A program made the translations under genes and the position numbers. Source: Taibaiella sp. KBW10 (GTDB lineage Bacteria; Bacteroidota; Bacteroidia; Chitinophagales; Chitinophagaceae). Taken from it: 64,000 bases of DNA. The notes under the pieces are model-generated. The model made no database searches. It worked only from the letters and a program-made list of their open reading frames with translations, and was not told the DNA's origin. Shown here piece by piece: positions 8,429 through 18,001 of this stretch (positions are counted from its first letter, which is position 1; every line of letters starts with the position of its first letter). The stretch is from the NCBI RefSeq assembly GCF_003852495.1, contig NZ_QAJI01000007.1, positions 103,861-167,860 of the forward strand, read 5' to 3'.

Positions 8429-9496
8429 ATGCGTTTACCGACAACACATAAAAGAAAAATATTAGTGATTGCCTCTTTGCTCTCCCTGATCATTTCCACT
8501 CAGTTATTAAGCTGCCGCAAAAGTGAAATAGTTCTGGATGAAAATTTTGCGTTTATCATTCCTACCGGATGGCCGCAACCTTTTTACAATTTTGAGCAAA
8601 ATCCGGTGAGTAAAGAACGATTTGAGCTAGGTCGAAAACTGTTCTATGACAAGCAATTGTCTATCAATAATTCAATATCCTGCGGCACCTGCCATCAGCA
8701 ATTTGCTGCTTTTGCACAGATTGATCATGACATTAGCCACGGTATCTTTGACCGTGTAGGCGCCCGGAATTCTCCGGCTATTTTCAATATGAACTGGAAT
8801 ACCTCTTTCTTTTGGGATGGCAGGGCAAACCATATTGAAGTACAGCCATTGAACCCGATTACCGATCATAATGAAATGGGTGAAACCATCGAAAATGTTG
8901 TTGTTAAACTCAGTGCTGATGCCCGCTACAAACCCATGTTTCAAAAAGCATACGGAGATGAAACCGTCAGCTCCCAACGGATCCTGAAAGCCCTCGCGCA
9001 ATTTATGGGCATGATGGTATCAGACCGGTCTAAATACGACCTGTACAAACAAGGCAAAGCCAGTCTGAGCGCTCAGGAACAAAGCGGATTGCTCGTTTTT
9101 GAAGCACAATGTGCCACTTGCCATAAAGCACCGCTGTTCTCTGACTTTAGTTTCCGGAGTAATGGCCTGCCTTTAATACTGAATTCAAGAGGGGTGATCG
9201 ATAGCGGCAAAGCGGCTGTACCGCCATTTGCAGCAGAAAACCTGTATAAATTTAAAGTGCCCAGCTTACGCAATCTTAAATATACCAGGCCTTACATGCA
9301 TGACGGTAGGTATACGACTTTAGAGCAAGTACTGGATCATTATGCACAAATCGACCCGAATGCGGTTAATCTTGATCCACTATTACAAAACAGGATTATC
9401 CTTAGTCCGGTACAGAGAGCCGATCTGCTGGCCTTCTTAAATACCTTAAATGATGAGGCATTTGTAAAAGATAAACGCTTTGCCGAGGTGCAATAA
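8429..9496 (+). CDS. Di-heme cytochrome c peroxidase/MauG-family protein, MbnH-like
   Basis: 355 residues with a lipoprotein-type leader (LLSC, about residue 28) and two c-heme sites: CGTCH (about residue 84) and CATCH (about 228). Between them are GARNSP and WDGRA, both typical of the cytochrome c peroxidase/MauG superfamily. It starts 2 nt after the MbnP-family stop codon, so the two are cotranscribed and probably translationally coupled. In the known MbnH system the di-heme enzyme uses peroxide to oxidise a Trp of MbnP. A role as a general H2O2 peroxidase is the alternative. A perfect terminator closes the two-gene unit. Confidence 0.88.
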   Translation: MRLPTTHKRKILVIASLLSLIISTQLLSCRKSEIVLDENFAFIIPTGWPQPFYNFEQNPVSKERFELGRKLFYDKQLSINNSISCGTCHQQFAAFAQIDHDISHGIFDRVGARNSPAIFNMNWNTSFFWDGRANHIEVQPLNPITDHNEMGETIENVVVKLSADARYKPMFQKAYGDETVSSQRILKALAQFMGMMVSDRSKYDLYKQGKASLSAQEQSGLLVFEAQCATCHKAPLFSDFSFRSNGLPLILNSRGVIDSGKAAVPPFAAENLYKFKVPSLRNLKYTRPYMHDGRYTTLEQVLDHYAQIDPNAVNLDPLLQNRIILSPVQRADLLAFLNTLNDEAFVKDKRFAEVQ

Positions 9497-9513
9497 ATTC
9501 ATAAACAAAAGAT

Positions 9514-9558
9514 TTCTACAAAAATGAGCGGGCTAATTGCCCGCTCATTTTTGTAGAA
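9514..9558. terminator. Bidirectional intrinsic terminator
   Basis: Perfect 20-bp inverted repeat (9514-9533 with 9539-9558) with a 5-nt loop between the converging mbnH-like gene and the lipoprotein gene at 9591. Confidence 0.9.
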
Positions 9559-9590
9559 TGCAGCCGAAATAAGTATCCTCTAAATATTGT

Positions 9591-10157
9591 TTAATTGCAG
9601 GAAAAAATCCTGCTGATCTCTTGACTACCCTTTGCTTTGTAGAGCAGATATGCCTCTTTTACCAAACGGTCGATGCCCTCTTCATCAGTTTTCGCCTGTT
9701 CTGAAGATTCTATTTTTTTGATCAATAGCCCATCATTAAAATAATAACGGCTTTCATATTTAAATTCGGTAGGGTTTGCGGCACCGCCATAAGTATTATG
9801 TTGAAAAACAAAAAATAGCTTCCCCGCCTTAAAGTAATATTCTTCTTTCCACTCGCCATGGTCTTCTGCTCCATCATTAAGAATTTTTACTAACTGATTA
9901 CCTTCACGAAAATAAGTAACCAAACCCGCCATCGGAGGGGCATCGCAGGTCGTATCTGTTTCCCAGGTATAATTTTGAGGGGTCAGTGTAGCGCTGTTGA
10001 TGCGTTGATACTCCAAACGGATCTCCTTTAATAAACGAGTCGAATCCTTCATCTCACTTTGATGATTGGAAATAGGAGCAGTTTTCGCATTCTGTCCCAC
10101 GCAGCTATACGAAACCAGGCTAAGTACAGAAAGCCATAATAAAAGAATACGATTCAT
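9591..10157 (-). CDS. Hypothetical lipoprotein
   Basis: 188 residues from the ATG at 10157, chosen because it puts the hydrophobic leader at the N-terminus; 10 codons of upstream open frame look untranslated. The leader ends in SYSC-VG, a lipobox. The mature part is charged and aromatic, with a Y-Y-F-K-A-G-K-L-F-F-V-F strand pattern near the middle and a helical C-terminus. I do not recognise a family. It is convergent with the mbnH-like gene and lies about 60 nt downstream of the transglutaminase gene on the same strand, so it may belong to that transcript. Confidence 0.7.
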   Translation of the reverse strand: MNRILLLWLSVLSLVSYSCVGQNAKTAPISNHQSEMKDSTRLLKEIRLEYQRINSATLTPQNYTWETDTTCDAPPMAGLVTYFREGNQLVKILNDGAEDHGEWKEEYYFKAGKLFFVFQHNTYGGAANPTEFKYESRYYFNDGLLIKKIESSEQAKTDEEGIDRLVKEAYLLYKAKGSQEISRIFSCN

Positions 10158-10217
10158 GTTGCCTTTATTTATGCAGGTAAAGAACATTATGCCACACCAG
10201 ATTACGATATTAAACCA

Positions 10218-12833
10218 CTATTGCTCACTGCCGCCATATCGCCAAAAACTGATCGTACGCAATGGATTCAGGAATTTCAAATTCCTTTGCTTTCGGGGTA
10301 TTTGGCGGTTTAAAGCCATCAGGAAATGATGACGGTACTGCGTCACAAATGTTTGCTCCTCCGCGCTGATAGGCTGATGCCCATATTTCAGTTTCAGGTA
10401 AACCTGAATAAAAGCTGCATACTGCAAGGCATATTTTTGATCTACTGCTTCAGCAAATTGCAGTGCGGAACGGCTTCCCTTATGCAAACCATATTGATGT
10501 AAGTAAAACTGTGTAAAGGTATAATCCCAATAGGCTTGCTCCGGTAGCGTTTTGCTCCATCTCTTACGCAATTGAAGATAAATCCGGTACCATAGCGGAA
10601 GCAGGACAAACAAGATACCCAGCAGGATGATACCCGATAAAATAATCAGCAAAATTGTCCCCGTACGCCAATGTCTTCCTGTTTTGGCTTGCTCGGCTTG
10701 TTTCGCCACCTGCTCAGGTATTTTACTTTTGATATGCAGCTCGTCTATGGGTGCAGGTTTGGGGAAGCGTGCGGCCAGTTGGTCACCATTACTGTTCGTA
10801 TCGGCCGTAATATTTTTAAATGCTTCTGCAAAAGATATGGCCGTAGCACTATCGTTAATCTTAATCGTATTCAGGGCCACCGTACTGCTGTCTTTTTGAA
10901 TGGAAGCGATGCTTAGATCCAATTCAAAATCACCTGCGGTAGCCTGCTGGTATTCTTTATCTTTAAAGATCATTTTTTTGGCCTTCAGGTGCACCGATTT
11001 CTTCAGGGTATCAATCTGAGTGATGACTCCGTTCAAAGCCAAGACGGCATTACCAGGCTGTGTGGGCGGTGTACCATCCGGTTGCGGGCTTTCGCGCGCA
11101 TCATCATTACCCACCGTGGTATCAAAATCTAACCAACCATAACCCGGAAAATACACCTGTACCCAGGCATGCGCCTGATCGGCATAATACCAATACCAGC
11201 CCTTATTATTATTCCCGCTTCGGTCCATCGTTAAGAAGCCCACCGTAATACGGGAAGGCACCCCAAGAGAACGCAACATAAACAAGGTCGCTCCGGCATA
11301 ATAGGCACAATATCCTTTACGGTTCTCAAACAGAAAATAATCAAGTTTACTTGCACTGGGAATATCCGGAATACCGGGGTTATCGGAATATTTAAATAGC
11401 GGTTTCCCATTTTCATCTTTCGAAAGAAAATAGTCCCTTATCGCAATCATTTTATCAATAGCCGTCACCTTACCCTTCGTTACTTCCCGGGCCAGTTCTG
11501 CGATGCGGGCAAATTTACCTTCCACAGGAATTTTAGTGTAATAATGCATCACATCAAGCGGTACGGCGCTATAATCATTAGCCTGGCGCAGGATTTGAAA
11601 ACGTGCATCCTGAAAGGCCTGGAGCTGTGGATTGTCGGGCGTATTATACACGAAATAAGCCGAGTTAAGTTCCGACACATAACTTTTAGCACGATAGGCG
11701 GACGTATACTCATTTTTATTGCTCTTATCAATCGCGATCGGCTGTATAAAAAAGGAGGTGCTCGGTGCTACGAATTCTGTCGCCGAGAGTTTTGTTTTAT
11801 ATACTTCAATTTCCACTACCTTTTTGTTCTGCTCGGTTAGGGCATCCTTTAAAACAGTAGAATCGGTTTTGGTAAAATACAGGGGAATTGTAGCCGGATT
11901 GGGCAAAAACAAATCGCTTCTGGGAATGGCAGCATCCCGTTCAAAGGTCTGGCTCTCTGTATCAAATTTAGAATAGTAAAAGGCCGTTAAATATAGAGGA
12001 TTGGGTTCTTCTTCATTATCTGAAAAATAGTTCTTAATGTGCGCCACAAAAAGCAATTGTTTGTCACGGCCCTGGCCACCACTCAACTGCGTATGATCTT
12101 TCAGGCTACTCGAACCATCTTTGTTTTTTTGCAACATAGACGACTGCCCCGCTTTACCACCGGCACCATATTCCGCTACTTTCTGTTTAATTTCGTCTTC
12201 CATCACCCAAACGACAGCGGCCAATACTAGGGAACTGAGCAGGATAAATAAACCTAACCTGCGCGTTAAAAACCACCAGTATCGCTGGGAAAGATCTTTA
12301 TTATTATAAATAACTTGTACCGCATAGATAATGTAAGCAGTATATAATACCAGGGGCACAAAGGCTTGTAAAAGGCTCTGCACCGTAATATCACTTTGTT
12401 TCGCAATTAATACGAGGCTGATCACAAAGAATAAAGCAGCAGCCAATATAGGAAAATACCGCTTTCGGGAAAAGCCCCAACCCAGCAGCCAGCCAAAGGA
12501 AAACAGCAAAGCAAAAAGGGTAAATTGTATACTGACAAAAAAGACATCTATTTTTCCCAGCGTGATCCGGTCTATTGCAAAATAGATGAGGTAAAAAACA
12601 AGAATCAGTAGTAAGAAAGTAGATCCGAAACGAAGCCGGAAACTATATAACAGGACGGCCGCAAGAATTCCCAATTCCACAAAAACAGTATGCATGATAT
12701 ACTGGTTTTCCATGATCACGGCATAGAACTGCGCTGCATTCCATAAAATGAAATAGCAAACCAGCATCGTGGGTAAAACGAGGAAGAGGAATTTGGCTAA
12801 GGTATCTTTAGTATGTCTGCTGGCTAGGCCCAT
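10218..12833 (-). CDS. Membrane-bound transglutaminase-like protein
   Basis: 871 residues. About seven hydrophobic segments fill residues 1-215. A large extracytoplasmic region follows, with a transglutaminase-like core (about 440-590): the catalytic Cys in RKGYCAYYA (about 510), the His in DQAHAWVQVYFPGYGW, and the Asp in LDFDTT. A further membrane segment near 730 leads to a C-terminal cytoplasmic tail of DUF4129 style. Proteins of this build occur widely in bacteria, and their substrate is not known; peptide crosslinking or hydrolysis at the cell envelope is likely. It is 6 nt downstream of serC, so the two are cotranscribed. Confidence 0.85.
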   Translation of the reverse strand: MGLASRHTKDTLAKFLFLVLPTMLVCYFILWNAAQFYAVIMENQYIMHTVFVELGILAAVLLYSFRLRFGSTFLLLILVFYLIYFAIDRITLGKIDVFFVSIQFTLFALLFSFGWLLGWGFSRKRYFPILAAALFFVISLVLIAKQSDITVQSLLQAFVPLVLYTAYIIYAVQVIYNNKDLSQRYWWFLTRRLGLFILLSSLVLAAVVWVMEDEIKQKVAEYGAGGKAGQSSMLQKNKDGSSSLKDHTQLSGGQGRDKQLLFVAHIKNYFSDNEEEPNPLYLTAFYYSKFDTESQTFERDAAIPRSDLFLPNPATIPLYFTKTDSTVLKDALTEQNKKVVEIEVYKTKLSATEFVAPSTSFFIQPIAIDKSNKNEYTSAYRAKSYVSELNSAYFVYNTPDNPQLQAFQDARFQILRQANDYSAVPLDVMHYYTKIPVEGKFARIAELAREVTKGKVTAIDKMIAIRDYFLSKDENGKPLFKYSDNPGIPDIPSASKLDYFLFENRKGYCAYYAGATLFMLRSLGVPSRITVGFLTMDRSGNNNKGWYWYYADQAHAWVQVYFPGYGWLDFDTTVGNDDARESPQPDGTPPTQPGNAVLALNGVITQIDTLKKSVHLKAKKMIFKDKEYQQATAGDFELDLSIASIQKDSSTVALNTIKINDSATAISFAEAFKNITADTNSNGDQLAARFPKPAPIDELHIKSKIPEQVAKQAEQAKTGRHWRTGTILLIILSGIILLGILFVLLPLWYRIYLQLRKRWSKTLPEQAYWDYTFTQFYLHQYGLHKGSRSALQFAEAVDQKYALQYAAFIQVYLKLKYGHQPISAEEQTFVTQYRHHFLMALNRQIPRKQRNLKFLNPLRTISFWRYGGSEQ

Positions 12834-12839
12834 TTTCGG

Positions 12840-13904
12840 TTATATATGCATTTGTTCAAATTCACGGAGCACGACGATCAGTTCCTTCACATCTGCTATG
12901 CTGATCGCATTGTACATCGATACACGGATACCACCTACACTGCGGTGCCCCTCAATACCGGTAATGTTGCGGGCAGTAGCAAAGGCAACCAGATCTTTGG
13001 TCAACTCTTCCCTGTTCAGTACAAAACAGGCATTCATCCGGCTGCGGCTACTCTTTTCGGCTACGCCATTATATAATTGGCTTTGATCAATATAATCATA
13101 CAGCATCCTTGCTTTTTCAAGACTCTCCTGTTCGATCAGGTCCAAACCTTTTTCTTTAATCCACCTAAGGTTAAGCAGCGAAGTATATATAGCAAATACC
13201 GGAGCGGTATTAATCAAAGAATTGTTTTTAGCCATGGCACTATAACTCAGGATATCAGTCAAATCCCGTACCGGCCGATCGATAAAATCTTTTTTTGCCA
13301 CGACCAAGGTCACACCGGCAGGGCCTATATTCTTTTGCGCAACCGCATAAATCAGGCTAAATTGGCTATAATCGATCTTACGGCTAAATAATTCGGAACT
13401 AAAATCCGCGATCAGCGGTACGCTCGTTTCCGGAAAAGAAAACGTTTGTGTACCATAAATCGTATTGTTGGCGGTAAGGTGCAGGTATGCTGCATCAGCA
13501 GGAATATCCAGCACTTCGGGCACCGTACGATATTTTGATGCTTTGGTACTTCCGGCCACATGCAGGTTTCCATACCGGGGCGCATTGCTCATGGCATCGG
13601 CGGCCCAATGACCGGAGTCGATATAGGCCGCGGTACTTCCTTCTTTCAAAAAATTCATGGGAATCATTTCAAATTGCAATCTTCCCCCACCCTGCAACCA
13701 CATTACGGCATAGCTATCATCCAGCCCCAACAGCTCCAATACCAATTGATTGGCCTCCTTCAAAATTGCGGTAAAATGACTGCCCCGGTGAGAGATACTC
13801 AGTATGGACATACCGGAATGGTCATACTCTATTACGGCGGTAGCGGCGGCGGCTAAAACATCTTGGGGTAAAGCGGCAGGACCTGCATTAAAATTGATCT
13901 TCAT
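12840..13904 (-). CDS. serC: Phosphoserine aminotransferase
   Basis: 354 residues from the ATG at 13904; a longer open frame to 13955 adds 17 residues that do not match the family, while MKINFNAGPAALP is its exact usual start. SerC converts 3-phosphohydroxypyruvate and glutamate to phosphoserine and is PLP-dependent. Visible: the N-terminal FNAGPAALP, WLQGGGRLQFEM, the PLP-lysine region AVAQKNIGPAG (about 190-200), and the C-terminal GHRSVGGIRVSMYNA. serA, its usual partner in Bacteroidota, is not adjacent; instead the transglutaminase gene follows after 6 nt. Confidence 0.93.
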   Translation of the reverse strand: MKINFNAGPAALPQDVLAAAATAVIEYDHSGMSILSISHRGSHFTAILKEANQLVLELLGLDDSYAVMWLQGGGRLQFEMIPMNFLKEGSTAAYIDSGHWAADAMSNAPRYGNLHVAGSTKASKYRTVPEVLDIPADAAYLHLTANNTIYGTQTFSFPETSVPLIADFSSELFSRKIDYSQFSLIYAVAQKNIGPAGVTLVVAKKDFIDRPVRDLTDILSYSAMAKNNSLINTAPVFAIYTSLLNLRWIKEKGLDLIEQESLEKARMLYDYIDQSQLYNGVAEKSSRSRMNACFVLNREELTKDLVAFATARNITGIEGHRSVGGIRVSMYNAISIADVKELIVVLREFEQMHI

Positions 13905-14109
13905 GAATGATATATGCTTTAATCGATGTCCAAATATCGCATATAATAACCACAATTATGAAAATCGAAATCGGGAATTACCATTTTTTTATAGAATCAA
14001 ATCACAGAAATCAAGCTGCCTTTCGGGGAAGCATCTGTAAAGAAGGCGCTGTGCTATATACCGGGAGAAATAAATCGATCATTTAGCAGGCAATAAGCTA
14101 TAGTAATAA

Positions 14110-14117
14110 TATCTTTG
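14110..14117 (+). promoter_or_regulatory. -7 promoter element (TATCTTTG) giving a near-leaderless mRNA
   Basis: TATCTTTG matches TAnnTTTG and ends only 5 nt before the ATG of the ABC-F gene. If transcription starts at the usual distance, the mRNA has almost no 5' leader. Confidence 0.55.
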
Positions 14118-14122
14118 CGGCT

Positions 14123-16024
14123 ATGCATTATGTATCGGTAGACCATTTAAGTAAAACATACGCGGACAAACCTCTGTTTGAAGATATCAGCTTTCACATT
14201 AATGAAGGCGACAAAATAGCCCTGGTGGCCCTGAACGGCGCCGGAAAATCCACTTTATTAAAAATATTATGTGGTCAGGAGATCGCAGATGAAGGAACGG
14301 TATGGATTCATAAGGATGTAAAAGTAGTCCTGCTCGACCAGGATCCTTATTTAAATGACAGCAGAACCATTCTCGAAAATATATTCAGTTACGATCACCC
14401 GATCGTGAATGCCTTAAAAAGGTATGAAAGCCTTACGGAAGGCGATAACACACCTGATGCTGCCGCTCTAGCGGATGCGATTCAGGAAATGGATAACCTC
14501 AATGCCTGGCACTATGACAGCACGGTAAAGCAAATCTTAGGCAAATTAAATATCCATCATCTCGACCATCAGGTCAGTACCCTTTCCGGAGGACAGAAAA
14601 AGAGAATCGCACTGGCAAAGGTGCTGATCGATATGGATTTTGAACATCGCCATACCCTGTTGATACTCGATGAACCGACCAACCACCTGGATGTGGGCAT
14701 GATCGAATGGCTGGAGCATTATTTAAGCCAGGATAAAGTAACCCTGCTGCTCGTAACCCACGATCGTTATTTCCTGGATAATATCTGTACCGATATTTTG
14801 GAGCTGGATAATGCCCGCGTTTACCATACCAGAGGGAATTATGAACGGTTCCTGGAACAAAAAGCCTCCCGCGTAGAAAATGAACAGGCCAGTATCGACA
14901 AAGCACGCAATCGGTACCGCAAGGAATTGGAATGGATGCGCAAGCAGCCCAAAGCCAGAACCACCAAGTCTAAAGCACGTGAAGAAGCTTTCTACGACTG
15001 GAAAGCAAGGGCGCAAAAGAAAATACAGGATGCGGAGCTGGAATTACAGGTAAAGATGACCAGGCTGGGTGGAAAAATTCTGGAGATTAAAAAATTATAT
15101 AAGTCATTTGGCGACAAAGTAATCCTGAAAGGCTTTGACTATACCTTCAAACGTGGAGAGCGTGTAGGGGTTGTCGGTATTAACGGTGCGGGAAAATCGA
15201 CCTTTATCAATATGCTCCTGGGTAAAGAACCTGCCGACAGTGGCAAGATCAATATCGGTGATACAATCGTATTCGGTGATTTCTCGCAAGACGGATTAGT
15301 GATCAAAGAGGATGTACGCGTGATCGAATATGTAAAAAACATTGCGGAATATTTCCCCTTGGCTGATGGTACTAAAGTGAGTGCGGCACAGTTTCTGGAG
15401 CGTTTTCTCTTTACGCCGCAAAAGCAATTTACCTTTATCTCAAAACTAAGTGGTGGAGAGAAGAAAAGATTACAACTCTTATCTATCCTGTTCCGCAATC
15501 CCAACTTCCTGGTATTGGATGAGCCGACCAATGACCTGGACTTGCCCACACTGGATATCTTGGAAGAATTCCTGATTGAATACCCCGGTTGTATCATTAT
15601 TGTATCGCATGACCGTTACTTTATGGACAAGCTGGTGGATCACTTATTTGTCTTTGAAGGAAATGGCGCCATTCGCGATTTTCCGGGCAATTACTCCCAG
15701 TATCGCGATATCCTAAAAGAGGAACAAAAAGGAGCAAGCATGCCGGCAGTTGCAGCACCGGTAAGTGCTATTCAAATTGACGTTGAAGAACCCCAGGCAG
15801 CAGTGGCAGCAGGCCCTAAGCTTTCTTTTAAAGAAAAAAGAGAATTAGAGCAACTCAACAAGGAGATTCCCGCTTTAGAGGCCGAAAGAAAATCGCTGGA
15901 AGAGGCAATGGCACAGTCCGGTATTGATTTTCAGGAATTGCAAAAGATGGGCGACCGTATTTCTGAGATCATTCTTAAGATCGACGAGAAAGAATTACGC
16001 TGGTTGGAATTGAGTGAACGCTGA
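14123..16024 (+). CDS. ABC-F family ATPase, Uup-type
   Basis: 633 residues with two ATP-binding cassettes and no membrane segments, as in ABC-F proteins that act on ribosomes. Cassette 1: Walker A LNGAGKST (about 37), signature LSGGQKKR, Walker B LLILDEPTNHLD. Cassette 2: INGAGKST (about 352), LSGGEKKR, LVLDEPTNDLD. The charged linker with RKQPKARTTKSKAR between the cassettes and a C-terminal coiled coil (about 570-630) with an Ala/Pro-rich hinge before it point to Uup rather than EttA. Uup is linked to ribosome function and, in E. coli, to precise excision of transposons; the role here is inferred. Confidence 0.85.
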   Translation: MHYVSVDHLSKTYADKPLFEDISFHINEGDKIALVALNGAGKSTLLKILCGQEIADEGTVWIHKDVKVVLLDQDPYLNDSRTILENIFSYDHPIVNALKRYESLTEGDNTPDAAALADAIQEMDNLNAWHYDSTVKQILGKLNIHHLDHQVSTLSGGQKKRIALAKVLIDMDFEHRHTLLILDEPTNHLDVGMIEWLEHYLSQDKVTLLLVTHDRYFLDNICTDILELDNARVYHTRGNYERFLEQKASRVENEQASIDKARNRYRKELEWMRKQPKARTTKSKAREEAFYDWKARAQKKIQDAELELQVKMTRLGGKILEIKKLYKSFGDKVILKGFDYTFKRGERVGVVGINGAGKSTFINMLLGKEPADSGKINIGDTIVFGDFSQDGLVIKEDVRVIEYVKNIAEYFPLADGTKVSAAQFLERFLFTPQKQFTFISKLSGGEKKRLQLLSILFRNPNFLVLDEPTNDLDLPTLDILEEFLIEYPGCIIIVSHDRYFMDKLVDHLFVFEGNGAIRDFPGNYSQYRDILKEEQKGASMPAVAAPVSAIQIDVEEPQAAVAAGPKLSFKEKRELEQLNKEIPALEAERKSLEEAMAQSGIDFQELQKMGDRISEIILKIDEKELRWLELSER

Positions 16025-16110
16025 TCATTGCCCTGTTAAAAAACAATACAATATCCTTTAGTAAGTGTAAAAAGTATACTTTTATACTGAATTAACTATT
16101 TTCATCATAT

Positions 16111-17892
16111 ATGACGCAATACACCAGGCTTTTTGACTGTATAGAACCAGAGCGTATTGGCAATAAAGAAGTGTTGCTGGCCGGGAAGAAGAACAAACAG
16201 TACGAACCTTTGTCCGGACCGGCAGTTATCGAAGAAGTAAATGCCCTGGCGAATGGACTGATTCATTTGGGACTACAACATAACCCTACGACTGAAACCC
16301 GGGAAAAGGTAGGCATTGTCAGCAACAGCAGACCTGAATGGATTATTACCGACCTTGCCGTGCAAAAAACAGGTGCCATTCTGGTACCGCTTTATCCTAA
16401 TACTAACCTGGATGAAATCGCCTATGTTTTCAACGAAGCAGGTGTAAAGTATTGTTTTGTCCATGACAAAGCAACGTATAAGAAATTATGCAGCATTAAA
16501 GATCAGGTACCCTCACTGGAATATATTTATACCTTTTTAGAAGTAGAAGATGCTCCGAACTGGGCGAGCCTCAAACGCAGTCCTGATGCGGAAGCACAAA
16601 AAGTTATCGATCAAAGAAGCGAGGCCATTACAGAAGATGATGTCGCCACGATTATTTATACCTCGGGCACTACCGGAAAGCCCAAAGGGGTTATGCTCAC
16701 GCATAAAAACATCATGAGCAATGTACGGACTACCGAAGAGGTGATCAATGGCATTGGCGTGGAAGAGAAGAAAAGCCTGAGCTTTTTGCCGCTCAATCAT
16801 ATTTTCGAAAAAACGGTAACGTATATCTACCTGTTCAATCAGTATTCCATCTACTATGCAGAAAGCATGGAAACCATAGCGGAAAACCTGAAAGAGGTAC
16901 AACCCTCTTTATTTGTGACCGTGCCCCGCTTGCTCGAAAAAGTATATGAGAAAATCATGAATACCGGTAGCACCCTCACCGGTGTAAAAAGAAATTTATT
17001 CTACTGGGCCGTGGGCTTAGGCAATCAATACGATCCGCAAAAGCGTTCTGCCCTGTACAATATGAAGCTTGCGGTGGCCAATAAAATCATCTTCAATAAA
17101 TGGAGGGCTGCGCTGGGTGGCAAAGTAAAAGCTATTGTAGTAGGCGGAGCGGCCTGTCCGCCCCGTATCGCCAGGCTATTTTCTGCGGCACAGCTTACGA
17201 TTATGGAAGGATATGGCCTCACCGAAAGTTCTCCCGTCATTGCGGTAAACCGTTATGAAGCGGAAAACAGGGTATTAGGTACGGTAGGGCCGGCCATAAA
17301 GGGAGTGGCTCTGAAAATAGCAGAAGATGGAGAGATTTTGTGTAAAGGAGATAATGTGATGCTCGGCTATTACAAAAATCCGGAAGAGACCAAAAATGCT
17401 ATTGTAGACGGATGGCTGCATACAGGCGATATCGGCACTTTAATCGAAGGGAAATTTTTAAAAATAACCGATCGTAAAAAAGAGCTATTCAAAAATAGCG
17501 GTGGTAAATACATTGCGCCACAACCTATCGAAAACAAACTGAAAGAAAGCCGTTATATCGAACAGATTATGGTTTTGGGTGCCAATGAAAAATATGTAGG
17601 TGCGCTCATCGTTCCTAATTTCGCAAACATGCAAAAATGGATGTTGCTGAACGGGCTGGAATATACTTCTGATGCGGAAGCCGTCAAAAATGAAGCGGTG
17701 ATCAAACATTACAAATCGGTAGTAGAAAAACACAACAAGGACTTCAGTGCCATAGAGCAGGTAAAGCGTTTTGTATTGCTCGATAAAGAATGGAGTGTAG
17801 AAGAAGGCACCATGACGCCTAAACTAAGTTTAAAAAGAAAGATTATTACGGAAAAATACCAAACACAGATCGACGAAATTTACCGTAGATAA
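16111..17892 (+). CDS. Long-chain fatty acid-CoA ligase (AMP-forming)
   Basis: 593 residues of the AMP-binding superfamily. It activates a fatty acid with ATP to an acyl-adenylate and then to acyl-CoA. Motifs: the P-loop-like IIYTSGTTGKPKGVMLTH (about 183-200), the EGYGLTESSPV A5 motif (about 368), the D-G-W-L-H-T-G-D-I-G A7 motif (about 430), and the DRKKELFKNSGGKYIAP hinge (about 452). It is cytoplasmic. The form resembles long-chain (FAA1-type) ligases rather than short-chain ones, but chain length cannot be read from the sequence. Confidence 0.9.
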   Translation: MTQYTRLFDCIEPERIGNKEVLLAGKKNKQYEPLSGPAVIEEVNALANGLIHLGLQHNPTTETREKVGIVSNSRPEWIITDLAVQKTGAILVPLYPNTNLDEIAYVFNEAGVKYCFVHDKATYKKLCSIKDQVPSLEYIYTFLEVEDAPNWASLKRSPDAEAQKVIDQRSEAITEDDVATIIYTSGTTGKPKGVMLTHKNIMSNVRTTEEVINGIGVEEKKSLSFLPLNHIFEKTVTYIYLFNQYSIYYAESMETIAENLKEVQPSLFVTVPRLLEKVYEKIMNTGSTLTGVKRNLFYWAVGLGNQYDPQKRSALYNMKLAVANKIIFNKWRAALGGKVKAIVVGGAACPPRIARLFSAAQLTIMEGYGLTESSPVIAVNRYEAENRVLGTVGPAIKGVALKIAEDGEILCKGDNVMLGYYKNPEETKNAIVDGWLHTGDIGTLIEGKFLKITDRKKELFKNSGGKYIAPQPIENKLKESRYIEQIMVLGANEKYVGALIVPNFANMQKWMLLNGLEYTSDAEAVKNEAVIKHYKSVVEKHNKDFSAIEQVKRFVLLDKEWSVEEGTMTPKLSLKRKIITEKYQTQIDEIYRR

Positions 17893-17911
17893 AACCTCAA
17901 TATTATTTGAT

Positions 17912-17955
17912 TAAGCCCATCCAAGGATTTTGCAAGGAATCTTTTGGTGGGCTTA
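17912..17955 (+). terminator. Probable intrinsic terminator
   Basis: Inverted repeat of 12-13 bp with one bulge (17912-17924 with 17944-17955), about 20 nt after the acyl-CoA ligase stop, followed by a T-rich stretch. Confidence 0.6.
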
Positions 17956-18001
17956 TTTCTTTCCCGAATATTGGACTAGCTTTGTAGCAAAAGCACCTCA
18001 T

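Noticed and set aside
11060..12309. Several plus-strand frames inside the transglutaminase gene
   Set aside because: Antisense shadows of a well-supported gene without own start signals or family.
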